Under the pieces are notes generated by a model. The model saw only the letters and a list, made by a program, of their open reading frames with translations, had not been told where the DNA came from and did no database searches. DNA of 64,000 nt. It comes from Corallococcus coralloides DSM 2259. Lineage in GTDB: Bacteria; Myxococcota; Myxococcia; Myxococcales; Myxococcaceae. Below are positions 51,167 to 58,864 of the stretch, in pieces. The position numbers were made by a program, and so were the translations under genes. The stretch is taken from assembly GCF_000255295.1 (NCBI RefSeq), contig NC_017030.1:7600328-7664327 (forward strand), in the 5' to 3' direction. Numbering within the stretch: the stretch's first letter is position 1; every line of letters starts with the position of its first letter.

Positions 51167-51838
51167 ATGCCCGCAGAGAACGAGACGCAGAAGGTCGAAG
51201 CCGTGCTGCGCGAACATGCGATGAGCTACCCCGGCGCCCACGAGGACTTCCCCTGGGGCCACCGGGCGATGAAGGTCAACGACAAGACCTTCCTCTTCAT
51301 GACCGTCGACGGCGAGAAGCTGAACCTCTCCGCCAAGCTGCCCGACTCCAAGGACGCCGCCCTCACGCTGCCCTTCACGGAGCCCACCGAGTACGGCCTG
51401 GGCAAGAGCGGCTGGGTGACTGCCCACTTCGACGAGGCCTCGCAGGTGCCGGTGCCCGTCATCAAGGCGTGGATCGACGAGAGCTACCGCGCCATCGCGC
51501 CGAAGAAGCTCGTGGACCAGCTCCCCGCCCGGGGCACCGCCGTCCCCGGCCCCGCCTCGAAGCCGGCCAAGGCCGCCGCGGGCAAGAAGCCCTCCGCGCG
51601 CCAGGCCGTGGCCCCGGCGAAGAAGGCCGCGAAGAAGGTCGTGGGCAAGGTGAAGGCCGTGGCCAAGAAGGCCGCCGCCCGCGTGAAGACCGTGGCGAAG
51701 AAGGCCACCCAGAAGGCAGGGAAGGCGGTCGCGAAGACGGCCTCCGCCGCCAAGGCCAAGACGGCGCGCAAGGCGCCTGCGCCGGCCCGCGGCAAGCGCG
51801 CCGCCCCCCCCGCGCCCAAGCGCGCCCGCCGCTCTTAA
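51167..51838 (+). CDS. MmcQ/YjbR-like domain fused to an H1-like lysine-rich tail
   Basis: Residues 1-115 of the 223-residue product form an MmcQ/YjbR-type domain: EAVLREHAMSYPGAHEDFPWGHRAMKVNDKTFLFM, LSAKLPDSKDAALTLP, KSGWVTAHFDEAS. The CyaY-like YjbR fold is proposed to bind DNA. From about residue 125 the protein becomes a roughly 100-residue Lys/Ala/Pro tail (repeated AKKAAKK, VKAVAKKAAAR, KTARKAPAP) like histone-H1-type and AlgP-type proteins. A DNA-compaction or nucleoid role is an inference. The start is ATG at 51167. Divergent pncB is 199 bp upstream. Confidence 0.87.
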   Translation: MPAENETQKVEAVLREHAMSYPGAHEDFPWGHRAMKVNDKTFLFMTVDGEKLNLSAKLPDSKDAALTLPFTEPTEYGLGKSGWVTAHFDEASQVPVPVIKAWIDESYRAIAPKKLVDQLPARGTAVPGPASKPAKAAAGKKPSARQAVAPAKKAAKKVVGKVKAVAKKAAARVKTVAKKATQKAGKAVAKTASAAKAKTARKAPAPARGKRAAPPAPKRARRS

Positions 51839-51871
51839 GGCCAGGCACGCACGGTCAACGCGCGAAAGGAA

Positions 51872-51897
51872 GCGGGGCCCTTGCCGGGCCCTGCCCT
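51872..51897. terminator. Candidate bidirectional hairpin between convergent genes
   Basis: GCGGGGCCC (51872-51880) can pair with GGGCCCTGC (51886-51894) across a TTGCC loop, with one mismatch. It sits between the ends of the YjbR/H1-like gene and the pyrophosphatase gene. CTTCT follows on the plus strand. Confidence 0.5.
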
Positions 51898-51927
51898 TCT
51901 CTGCGCGGTGGGACTTGCAGGAAACGG

Positions 51928-52653
51928 CTACTTCTTGCCCCGGCCCGTGGGGCCCTTGGCGGCGGCCTTCGCCACGGACGTCTTGCGGCGCGCGGCCGGC
52001 GCGGACTTCTTCGCGGGCTTCGCCTCCGGCTCCACGAAGAGCTTGTCGTAGTCGCGCATGCTGCGGCGGATGACCTCCATGGCCTCCTGCCGGTCGTAGA
52101 CCTCCGCGATCTCCACGCTGCGCTTTCCCTCACCGGGAATCTGCTTGTAGGTGAGGAAGTAGTGCTTCAGGCGGTCCAGCAGCGGGCGCGGCAGCTGCGC
52201 GATGTACTGGAGCTCGCCGTACACGAGGTCCGACTCCAGCACCGCGATGATCTTGTCGTCGGCCTCGTCGCCGTCGATCATCCGGAAGCCGCCCACGGGC
52301 ACCGCGTGCACCAGCAGGTTGCCGTTGGAGACGACCTTCTCCGTCAGCACGCAGATGTCGATGGGGTCCCCGTCGCCGCGGATCTCCTTCACGCCGGTGC
52401 GCTCCGCGCAGCGCTTCGCCACCTGCTCGCCGCAGTACGTGCGCGGGATGAAGCCGTAGAGCGTGGGGCACTGGCTGCTGAAGCGCTGCGGCCGGTCCAG
52501 CATCAGGATGCCGGACTCCTTGTCCATCTCGTACTTCACGGCGTCCGTGGGGACGATCTCGATGTACGCGGTGACGACTTCAGGGGCCTCCGGCCCGGGC
52601 GAGATGCCATGCCAGGGGTGGGCCTGCGATGTGGTCTGGGTGCTCTTCTTCAT
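51928..52653 (-). CDS. ppa: Inorganic pyrophosphatase with basic C-terminal tail
   Basis: Family I pyrophosphatases hydrolyse PPi to drive biosynthesis. The 241-residue product has VTAYIEIVPTDAVKYEMDK, LYGFIPRTYCGE, the signature metal-binding DGDPIDICVL (three Asp), MIDGDEADDKIIAV and the LKHYFLTYK helix. After about residue 208 comes a lysine/alanine-rich tail (AKPAKKSAPAARRKTSVAKAAAKG) not seen in most homologues but similar in composition to the tail of the neighbouring YjbR/H1-like protein. The ATG overlaps the end of plsC by 4 bp, so translation is coupled. Confidence 0.95.
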   Translation of the reverse strand: MKKSTQTTSQAHPWHGISPGPEAPEVVTAYIEIVPTDAVKYEMDKESGILMLDRPQRFSSQCPTLYGFIPRTYCGEQVAKRCAERTGVKEIRGDGDPIDICVLTEKVVSNGNLLVHAVPVGGFRMIDGDEADDKIIAVLESDLVYGELQYIAQLPRPLLDRLKHYFLTYKQIPGEGKRSVEIAEVYDRQEAMEVIRRSMRDYDKLFVEPEAKPAKKSAPAARRKTSVAKAAAKGPTGRGKK

Positions 52654-53387
52654 GGAATGTCTCCCGAGCGCTGGCGCGCCTCGGCGTACAGCCCGGCCAC
52701 CGCTTCTTCCAGGCGGCGGGTAAGGGTATCCCGGTCATCCAACGTCAGCCCTTCGGTGGGCACCGGCTTGCCCACCACCAACGCGACCTGCTGGCCCCAC
52801 TGGATGGCCCGCCCACCCTTGGGGAGGATGAGCCGGGTGCCGGAGACGGCCATGGGGACGACGGGGACCTGCGCCTGGATGGCCAGCGTGGCCGCGCCCT
52901 TCTTGAAGGGCCTCAGCTCGCCATCCGGGCTGCGCGTGCCTTCCGCGTAGAACAGCACGCTGACCCGCTCGCGCAGCGCCGTCACGGCCTCCTGGAGCCG
53001 GGCCCGGTCATCCGCGCCGCCAGTGCGCTGCACGGGGATGTTGCCCGCGACGCGCATGGCCCGGCCGAACACGGGCACCTTGAAGAGCTCCGCCTTGGCG
53101 ACGTAGCGCGTGTGCTTGTCGATGTGCGCGAAGTTCACCATCGCATCGAAGTGCGACTGGTGGTTGCTCACGAAGACGACGTTGCCGTCCTTCGGGATGT
53201 TCTCCAGGCCAAAGGCTTCGTGCCGCACGCCCGCGGCCGCCAGCGCCGAGCGCCCCCAGGCCCCCAGCACCTTGTCCGCCGCCGGGTGCTGATCCAACCC
53301 GGACAGCAGCGTCACCGTCGCGGACGTCACGCCCGTGAGGCCCACCGTGGCCGTGCCAGCGAACAGCGTCTGGAGCACCTTGAGCAT
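52650..53387 (-). CDS. plsC: 1-acyl-sn-glycerol-3-phosphate acyltransferase (PlsC-like)
   Basis: The enzyme acylates lysophosphatidate in membrane lipid synthesis. The 245-residue product has a hydrophobic N terminus (membrane-associated, about 4-30), the catalytic HX4D motif His76-Asp81 in VSNHQSHFDAM, the VPVFGRAMRVAGNIPVQR segment, FYAEGTRSPDGEL and VPMAVSGT. All four acyltransferase motifs are present. The start codon shares one base with the epmA stop and its end overlaps the pyrophosphatase start by 4 bp, giving the coupled order epmA-plsC-ppa. Confidence 0.93.
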   Translation of the reverse strand: MLKVLQTLFAGTATVGLTGVTSATVTLLSGLDQHPAADKVLGAWGRSALAAAGVRHEAFGLENIPKDGNVVFVSNHQSHFDAMVNFAHIDKHTRYVAKAELFKVPVFGRAMRVAGNIPVQRTGGADDRARLQEAVTALRERVSVLFYAEGTRSPDGELRPFKKGAATLAIQAQVPVVPMAVSGTRLILPKGGRAIQWGQQVALVVGKPVPTEGLTLDDRDTLTRRLEEAVAGLYAEARQRSGDIP

Positions 53388-54400
53388 CAGACGAACCCGT
53401 GCGCGGGGAACAGGAGGACGTCCTCGATGCGCTGGACCCCGAGCAGCAGCATCAGGATTCGGTCGAGCCCCACGGCGATGCCCGCGGACGGCGGCATGCG
53501 GCCCACCGCCTCCAGGAAGCGCTCGTCCAGGGGATACACGGCGCGGCCCAGCTTGCGGCGCAGCTCCTGCTCCTCCACCAGCCGCGCGCGCTGCTCCACC
53601 GCGTCCGTCAATTCAGAGAAGCCGTTCGCCAGCTCCAGCCCCTTCGCGTACAGCTCCACGCGCTCCGCCACGCGGCCGTCGCCGGGCTTCAGCCGGGACA
53701 GCGCCGCCATGGACGCGGGGTATTCAATCAGGAAGGTGGGCCGCTCGTGGCCCAAGCCCCGCTCCACCCGCTCCAGGAAGAGGTGGAAGAAGACGTCGTC
53801 GAAGGACGTGGAGCTCCCGGTGTGCACGCCCACGGCGTCCGCGGCCCGCTTGAGCGACGCGCCGTCCGAGTGCACGTGGATGTCCACGCCCGTGGCGCGC
53901 AGCACCGCGTCCCGCACCGTCACGCGCTCGTACGGCGTGCGCGTGAAGAAGGAGGGGTCCGCGCCAGGGTCCCCCTCCTTCGCGTCCGCCGCCGCCCGGC
54001 CCGCCGCCGCCAGCGCGCCCTCCAGGTCATCCATGATGGCGTGGTAGTCCGCGTGCGGCCGGTAGAACTCCAGCAGCGTGAACTCCGGGTTGTGCGTCTG
54101 GGATACCTCGCCGTTCCGGAACACCTTGCAGATCTGGAACAGCGGCCCGGCGCCTTGCGCGAGCAGGCGCTTCATCGCGTACTCGGGGCTGGTGTGCAGG
54201 TAGAGCGTGCGCGCCTTGCCCAGGTCCGTCTCCGGGACGAAGGGCGTCTCGAAGGCGGAGATGTACGGCTCCATGCCGGGAGTGGGCACGAGCAGCGGCG
54301 TCTCCACTTCCAGGTAGCCCTGGCCAGCGAAGAACTGTCGCAGGGCGGAGTAGAGGCCCTGTCGTCCTCGGGCCGCCCGCCATGGGTTTACGTTGGGCAT
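53387..54400 (-). CDS. epmA: Elongation factor P--(R)-beta-lysine ligase EpmA-like (GenX/PoxA)
   Basis: EpmA attaches (R)-beta-lysine to EF-P so that it can relieve stalling at polyproline. The 337-residue product is a class II lysyl-tRNA synthetase catalytic core without the anticodon-binding domain: FAGQGYLEVETPLLVPTPGME, LHTSPEYAMKRLLA, QICKVFRNGE (motif 2), HNPEFTLLEFYRP, ELANGFSEL and GIAVGLDRILMLLLG (motif 3). The genes for EF-P and EpmB are not in this window. ATG at 54400 gives MPNVNPWRAARGRQG, the family start. Confidence 0.92.
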   Translation of the reverse strand: MPNVNPWRAARGRQGLYSALRQFFAGQGYLEVETPLLVPTPGMEPYISAFETPFVPETDLGKARTLYLHTSPEYAMKRLLAQGAGPLFQICKVFRNGEVSQTHNPEFTLLEFYRPHADYHAIMDDLEGALAAAGRAAADAKEGDPGADPSFFTRTPYERVTVRDAVLRATGVDIHVHSDGASLKRAADAVGVHTGSSTSFDDVFFHLFLERVERGLGHERPTFLIEYPASMAALSRLKPGDGRVAERVELYAKGLELANGFSELTDAVEQRARLVEEQELRRKLGRAVYPLDERFLEAVGRMPPSAGIAVGLDRILMLLLGVQRIEDVLLFPAHGFV

Positions 54401-54414
54401 CGGCGGGTCGGAAG

Positions 54415-54420
54415 TAACAT
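54415..54420 (+). promoter_or_regulatory. Candidate -10 for the metallopeptidase lipoprotein gene
   Basis: TAACAT (four of six) predicts a start at 54427, 3 bases before the ATG at 54430, so again nearly leaderless. Divergent epmA starts only 29 bp away. Confidence 0.25.
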
Positions 54421-54429
54421 GGGCGGCCC

Positions 54430-56163
54430 ATGTCCCCAAGGATTCCGTCCCTCCTCGCCGCCGCCATGTGTTTGCTGAGCGCCTGTCACAAGGCGCCCCC
54501 GGCGGTGGTCCCCCCTCCCAGCGAGGAAGAACTGCTGACCGGCGAGGTGAGCGCCCTGTCCACGGAGGCCGCCCTCCTCCTGGAGGAGCAGCACCGGCTC
54601 GTCTGGGATTTCTGGACGGAGGGCAAGGCGGTGGACATCTCCGCCACCTACAGCGGCAAGCAGGCGCTCTTCAGCCTGGAGAACCTGCGGCGCATCGACC
54701 GGCTGCGGCACCTGACCAAGGACCCGCGCGAGCTGCGCGCCCTCACCGCGCTCCACGGACACTTCGCCGGTGAGTTCCTGTCGCGCGAACTGGCCGAGCA
54801 CAACGACGCGTCCGCCAACCTGGAGGCGTCCCTCAAGCTGAACGTGGACGGGCGCGAGGTGCGCTACCACGACCTGGAGCGGCTGCTCGCCAACGAGAAG
54901 AGCGCCCTCAGGCGCAAGGCGCTCTACGCCGCGGCCACGCCCGCGCTCGCCCGCCTCAACCAGACGCTCCTGCGCCGCGAGACGCGCACCCGCGAGCTGG
55001 TGCAGCAGATGGGCTTCGAGTCCTACGAGGCCTTCGGCAGCGAGCTGCGGCAGGCGGACCTGGAGCGGCTGGCGCAGCTGGCGGAAGAGGTCCTCCAGGC
55101 CACGCAGGAGCCGTACCGGCTGGTGATGGAGCGGCTCGCCCAGCGCGAGCTGGGGCTGCCCTTCGCGCAGATCACCCGCGCGGACATCCCGCGCCTGTTC
55201 CGCTCGCGCGAGGTGGAGGACGCGTTCCCCAAGGGCGAGTCGCTGGCGAAGGCGCAGGCCACGGTGGCGGGGATGGGCATCGACCTGAACGCGCTGCCCA
55301 ACGTGAAGGTGGACGCGCGCGACCTGCCGCGGAAGAACCCGCGCCCGCTGGCCCTGGCGGTGAAGGTGCCGTCCGACGTGCGGCTGTCCTTCAAGCCGGG
55401 CACGGGCGTGCTGCACCAGGGCCGCGTGCTGCATGAGGTGGGGCACCTCTTGCACATGGCCTTCACCCGGGAGGACCGCTTCGAGCTGGCGCGGCTGGGC
55501 AACCCCACCGTGGGCGAGGCGTACTCCGCGCTCTTCGAGGACCTGCTGGAGGACCCGGTGTGGCTGGAGGAGAACGCGGGCGTGCTGGGGGATGCCGACA
55601 AGCGCGCCCAGTACCTGGCGGCCTCCAGCGCGCACAAGCTGTACCTCATCCGCCACGCCGCGGGCCGGCTGCTCTACCAGCTGGAGCTGCACCGCCGCAC
55701 GGACGTGGATCCGCGCGAGCTGTACCGCGCGCTGATGGCGCGCACGGGCGCCATGCCCATGACGGCGGACGACGTGGAGCGCTACCTGGTGGACCAGGAG
55801 GACTTCTACCAGTCCGCCGACAGCTTCCGGGCGTGGTTCCTGGCGGGGCAGCTCCAGGGGCAGCTGAAGGCGCGCTTCGGCCCGGCGTGGTGGCACGCGC
55901 CGGAGGCGGGCGCGTTCCTCAAGGAGCTCTGGGCCCGCGGCAGCGCGCCCTCCGCGCGCGAGCTGACGCAGGCGATTGGTGAGAACGGCCTCGCGCCGGA
56001 CGTGCTGCTGCTGCGGCTGAGCACCACGCTGCAGGTGCCCATGAAGCTGGACCTGCGCCGGCTGGACGACACGCCCGCGCCGACGCCCGCGGCCCCGGCG
56101 AAGACGCCGGCCTCGACGGTGCCCCAGATGCCCCGGGCCGACGCCACGCCGCTGGCCTCGTAG
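54430..56163 (+). CDS. Lipoprotein metallopeptidase, M3/M2-like
   Basis: The 577-residue product has a lipoprotein signal peptide (LLAAAMCLLSAC, Cys19). The body is mostly helical and has the zinc motif HEVGH (H335, E336, H339) followed by GEAYSALFEDLLEDP, in which Glu363 can be the third ligand, as in M3/M32-type peptidases (HExxH + E). The MGFESYEAFGSELR region also resembles M2/M3 enzymes. All three ligands are present, so it is probably an active periplasmic or outer-membrane peptidase. The C terminus is a Pro/Ala-rich tail. Family assignment is by motif rather than by database search. Confidence 0.85.
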   Translation: MSPRIPSLLAAAMCLLSACHKAPPAVVPPPSEEELLTGEVSALSTEAALLLEEQHRLVWDFWTEGKAVDISATYSGKQALFSLENLRRIDRLRHLTKDPRELRALTALHGHFAGEFLSRELAEHNDASANLEASLKLNVDGREVRYHDLERLLANEKSALRRKALYAAATPALARLNQTLLRRETRTRELVQQMGFESYEAFGSELRQADLERLAQLAEEVLQATQEPYRLVMERLAQRELGLPFAQITRADIPRLFRSREVEDAFPKGESLAKAQATVAGMGIDLNALPNVKVDARDLPRKNPRPLALAVKVPSDVRLSFKPGTGVLHQGRVLHEVGHLLHMAFTREDRFELARLGNPTVGEAYSALFEDLLEDPVWLEENAGVLGDADKRAQYLAASSAHKLYLIRHAAGRLLYQLELHRRTDVDPRELYRALMARTGAMPMTADDVERYLVDQEDFYQSADSFRAWFLAGQLQGQLKARFGPAWWHAPEAGAFLKELWARGSAPSARELTQAIGENGLAPDVLLLRLSTTLQVPMKLDLRRLDDTPAPTPAAPAKTPASTVPQMPRADATPLAS

Positions 56164-56205
56164 GCCCCTTCCCGTCTCCACCCGTTGCACGTAGGGTCCC
56201 AAGCC

Positions 56206-56748
56206 ATGGTGTCCGTGAAACAGCTCCGCCCCTTCGCGGGCGCCTCGCTGGAGTCCTTCCGGTCCGCGTCCGGCGCTATCGCCCTCATCCAGCAGCCCGT
56301 GGACGCCGCCTTCAAGGCCGTGGTGGCCCCGGGCATGGTGGGCATGCGCACGGTGGGGATGGCGCACCGCTCGCGCATGGAGGAGCGGCTGCTCGCGATG
56401 CTGCGAGACTTCGACAACCTGGAGGTGCACTTCCTCCAGCCGAACCAGGACGGCGAGGAGTTCACCGTGGGCCGCACCGACGCGTGCGACCTCATGGTGC
56501 CGGAACCCTCCGTCTCCCAGCACCACGCCACCCTGCGGTGGAACGCGGCCTCCGGGGACTTCTCCGTGCGCGACGCCCAGTCCATGAACGGCACCTTCAT
56601 CAACGGCGCGCCCCTGGGCTTCAAGGCCCAGGTGATGCTCCACGACGGCGCCACGCTGGCCTTCGGCGACGTGCAGTTCCTCTACCTGCGCGCGGAGACG
56701 CTGCACGAACAGCTGCGCCTCGCCGTGCCGGGCACGCCCGCCCCCTGA
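56206..56748 (+). CDS. FHA-domain protein
   Basis: Residues about 75-165 of this 180-residue product form a forkhead-associated domain that binds phosphothreonine peptides: FTVGRTDACDLMVPEPSVSQHHATLRW (GR and SxxH core), DAQSMNGTFINGAPL (NGTFING) and the LHDGATLAFGDVQFLYL end. The residues usual for phosphothreonine recognition (Arg, Ser, Asn) are present. The N-terminal 70 residues are not recognised. It is a possible reader for Hanks-kinase signals; the kinase at 7587 is a distant candidate partner. ATG at 56206 is preferred to a TTG at 56185. Confidence 0.9.
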   Translation: MVSVKQLRPFAGASLESFRSASGAIALIQQPVDAAFKAVVAPGMVGMRTVGMAHRSRMEERLLAMLRDFDNLEVHFLQPNQDGEEFTVGRTDACDLMVPEPSVSQHHATLRWNAASGDFSVRDAQSMNGTFINGAPLGFKAQVMLHDGATLAFGDVQFLYLRAETLHEQLRLAVPGTPAP

Positions 56749-56759
56749 AAAAGCGCGAA

Positions 56760-56789
56760 GGCCCCGCCTCCCACCTGGGAGACAGGGCC
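56760..56789. terminator. Bidirectional terminator-like hairpin between FHA and SPFH genes
   Basis: GGCCCCGCCTCCC (56760-56772), loop ACCT, GGGAGACAGGGCC (56777-56789), with two wobble/mismatch pairs. On the minus strand the hairpin is followed by CGCGCTTTTT, giving a U-tract for the SPFH gene. Confidence 0.7.
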
Positions 56790-56821
56790 CTCGTTCACGT
56801 CAGCGCGGGGCAGCCGCGGGA

Positions 56822-57865
56822 CTACAGCAGCTTCATCAGCTCCGCGCGCTTGGCGGCGTACTCCTCGTCGGAGAGCACGCCCGCGTCCTTCAGCTCCTTG
56901 ATCTCCTTGAGCCGCTGCGCCGGGCTGCGCGTGTCCGCGGGAGGGGCCGCCTGCGCGGGCTCCGCGGGGCGCTGCTGCTGCTGGTTCTGCTGGTTGGCGA
57001 ACATCTGCGCCATGCCGAACCCCATGCCCATGCCCATGCCCTGCATGGCGCCGTCGGATCCGCCACCGCCCTTGGCCATGCCCTCGGACGCGCCGAGCAT
57101 CGCCTGGCCCTGCGCGTACTGCTGGAAGCCGCCCGCCAGCCGCGAGTACGCGACGTCCTTGGACAGCTTCTTCAGCGTGACCTCGTCCTCGGGCTTGATG
57201 CTGACGACGAAGTTGCCCATGCGGACGATGGTGAGGCCGTAGGAGTCCACGTGCGGCTTGAGGCCGGCGAGGATCTCCTGCTCCATCTCCTCCACGTAGG
57301 CGCCGCTCGTCACGTCCAGGAGCGGCCACTTCTTCTTCACCAGCAGTTCGGCGGTGCGGTCGCGCGTCACCTTGAGCACCTGGCCCTTGAACCAGCCCAG
57401 GAACTCCTCGTTGGACGCGCGGCCCATGCCGACGAGGCCCACCACCAGCTTCTCCGGCTCCGTCACGCGAATGGAGAAGTCGCCGTACACCATGGTGCCG
57501 ATGCCCAGGCCCGTCTCCGGGTCGCGCACGTCGCCAATGGGGCCGCCGAACTTCACGCCCGTGTGCTCACGGTTGGAGACGAAGAAGATCTCCGCCATGA
57601 ACATGTTGCCGCCGGTGAAGCTCTCCAGCAGGCGCGACAGGAACGGGATGTTGTTGGTGTCCAGCGTGTGACGGCCGGGCCCCAGCTTCCCCTCCACCTT
57701 GCCGTCCTTGACGAACAGCGCCACCTCATCCGCGTCCACGGTGAGCTGCGTCTTCATCCGGACGTTCTTCTCCGGATACTTGTAGACGATCTCGCCCTTC
57801 GCGCTGTCCGCGCGGGCGATGAAGTTCCGCTGCGCCTCGCCCTTGATGCTGTCGAAGATCCCCAT
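56822..57865 (-). CDS. SPFH-domain protein with C-terminal SHOCT-like segment
   Basis: The 347-residue product contains an SPFH/Band-7-like domain with the 'virion core/YdjI-like' pattern: GEIVYKYPEKNVRMKTQLTVD, VEGKLGPGRHTLDTNNIPFLSRL, FFVSNREHTGVKFG and GTMVYGDFSIRVTEPEKLVVGLVG. A Gly/Met-rich linker (GGGGSDGAMQGMGMGMGFGM) is followed by a glutamine run and a C-terminal SHOCT-like hairpin (LKEIKELKDAGVLSDEEYAAKRAELMKLL). No membrane helix is predicted. The family is used in membrane-associated or phage-shock-like complexes, with no definite function here. Confidence 0.9.
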   Translation of the reverse strand: MGIFDSIKGEAQRNFIARADSAKGEIVYKYPEKNVRMKTQLTVDADEVALFVKDGKVEGKLGPGRHTLDTNNIPFLSRLLESFTGGNMFMAEIFFVSNREHTGVKFGGPIGDVRDPETGLGIGTMVYGDFSIRVTEPEKLVVGLVGMGRASNEEFLGWFKGQVLKVTRDRTAELLVKKKWPLLDVTSGAYVEEMEQEILAGLKPHVDSYGLTIVRMGNFVVSIKPEDEVTLKKLSKDVAYSRLAGGFQQYAQGQAMLGASEGMAKGGGGSDGAMQGMGMGMGFGMAQMFANQQNQQQQRPAEPAQAAPPADTRSPAQRLKEIKELKDAGVLSDEEYAAKRAELMKLL

Positions 57866-58002
57866 GTCTGTTTCAGCGCCTCCGTGGCCGCCTGGGCGGC
57901 AGGTCTTCAAAGCTTCGTAACCCCAACCCCTAAATGCGGGGCCGCCGGAGCGAAAGCGCCACCGCGCTTCACCCGGCGTCCTGCCCGGAACATAACAGCT
58001 TC

Positions 58003-58018
58003 ACGGGCGCCTGCCCGT
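58003..58018 (-). terminator. Small hairpin after the ABC permease gene
   Basis: ACGGGC (58003-58008), loop GCCT, GCCCGT (58013-58018) lies 43 bp past the permease stop. On the minus strand it is followed by GAAGCTGTTATGTT. The T-content is moderate, so this is a weak call. Confidence 0.35.
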
Positions 58019-58061
58019 CCGGCCGGCCCCCTGGCAGTCCACTCACCAACCCGCCAGTGAC

Positions 58062-58862
58062 TCAACCCCAGCGGCTGACCAGACGTTCCCGGTCCAGGAA
58101 CCGGATGCTGGCCGCCAGCAGGATGAAGTCCAGCACCAGCACCACCGCGCCCTGGATGGCGTAATACGCCATGCCCGCCTTGAGCACGCCGGCCACCTGG
58201 CCACCCACCAGCCCCACCAGCGGCAGCACCACCAGCGCGGACAGCTGCTGGGCCATGCGCGCCTCGCTCACCCGGGCGGAGATGAGCACCGCGACGCCGT
58301 TGCCGAAGAAGGCGAACAGCGGCGCGAGCACGAACACGCCGAAGCCCCACAACGCATTGGGCATCAGCGGGGCGCCCACCAGCGGCCACGCCACCCAGTC
58401 CACGCCCACGCAGAACAGCGCGAAGGCGACCCAGGTCAGCACCACCGCGGGCACCAGCGCGGCCAGGCACTTGCCCGCCACCAGCTCCGCCGCGGACACG
58501 GGCGACGCGAGCAGCGGCTCCAGCGTGCGGCGCTCCTTCTCCCCCGCCACGCTCTGGGACGCGATGAGGATGGGGATGAAGACGGGCATCACCAGGAACA
58601 TGCCGAACCAGTCGGTGAGCGACTTGTCGATGAGGAAGCGCGCCGCGCTCGCACCCAGGGGCAGCGTGGGGTCGTAGAAGAGCGCCACCGTGCGCAGGTC
58701 CGCGTGGTCCGGCTGCCGCACGTACGTCCACACCACGCCGATGGGCACCGTCACCATCACCATGGGCAGCACCGCCATGGACACGAGCAGGCCCACGTTC
58801 TTGCGCAGGTCCAGCGAGTCCTTCCAGAACACCGCCAACGCACGTCGCGGCCGGAAGGCCAT
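58062..58862 (-). CDS. ABC-2-type transporter permease
   Basis: The 266-residue product begins FRPRRALAVFWKDSLDLRKNVG, an amphipathic start common to ABC-2 permeases, and contains about six membrane helices (LLVSMAVLPMVMVTVPIGV, MFLVMPVFIPILIA, ALVPAVVLTWVAFALFCVGV, GFGVFVLAPLFAFFGNGVAV, QLSALVVLPLVGLVGG, YYAIQGAVVLVLDFILLAAS). The cytoplasmic GEKERRTLEPLLASPVSAAELVAGK element, typical of this family, lies between helices 2 and 3. It begins 2 bp after its ATPase gene. Confidence 0.9.
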   Translation of the reverse strand: MAFRPRRALAVFWKDSLDLRKNVGLLVSMAVLPMVMVTVPIGVVWTYVRQPDHADLRTVALFYDPTLPLGASAARFLIDKSLTDWFGMFLVMPVFIPILIASQSVAGEKERRTLEPLLASPVSAAELVAGKCLAALVPAVVLTWVAFALFCVGVDWVAWPLVGAPLMPNALWGFGVFVLAPLFAFFGNGVAVLISARVSEARMAQQLSALVVLPLVGLVGGQVAGVLKAGMAYYAIQGAVVLVLDFILLAASIRFLDRERLVSRWG

Positions 58863-58864
58863 GC

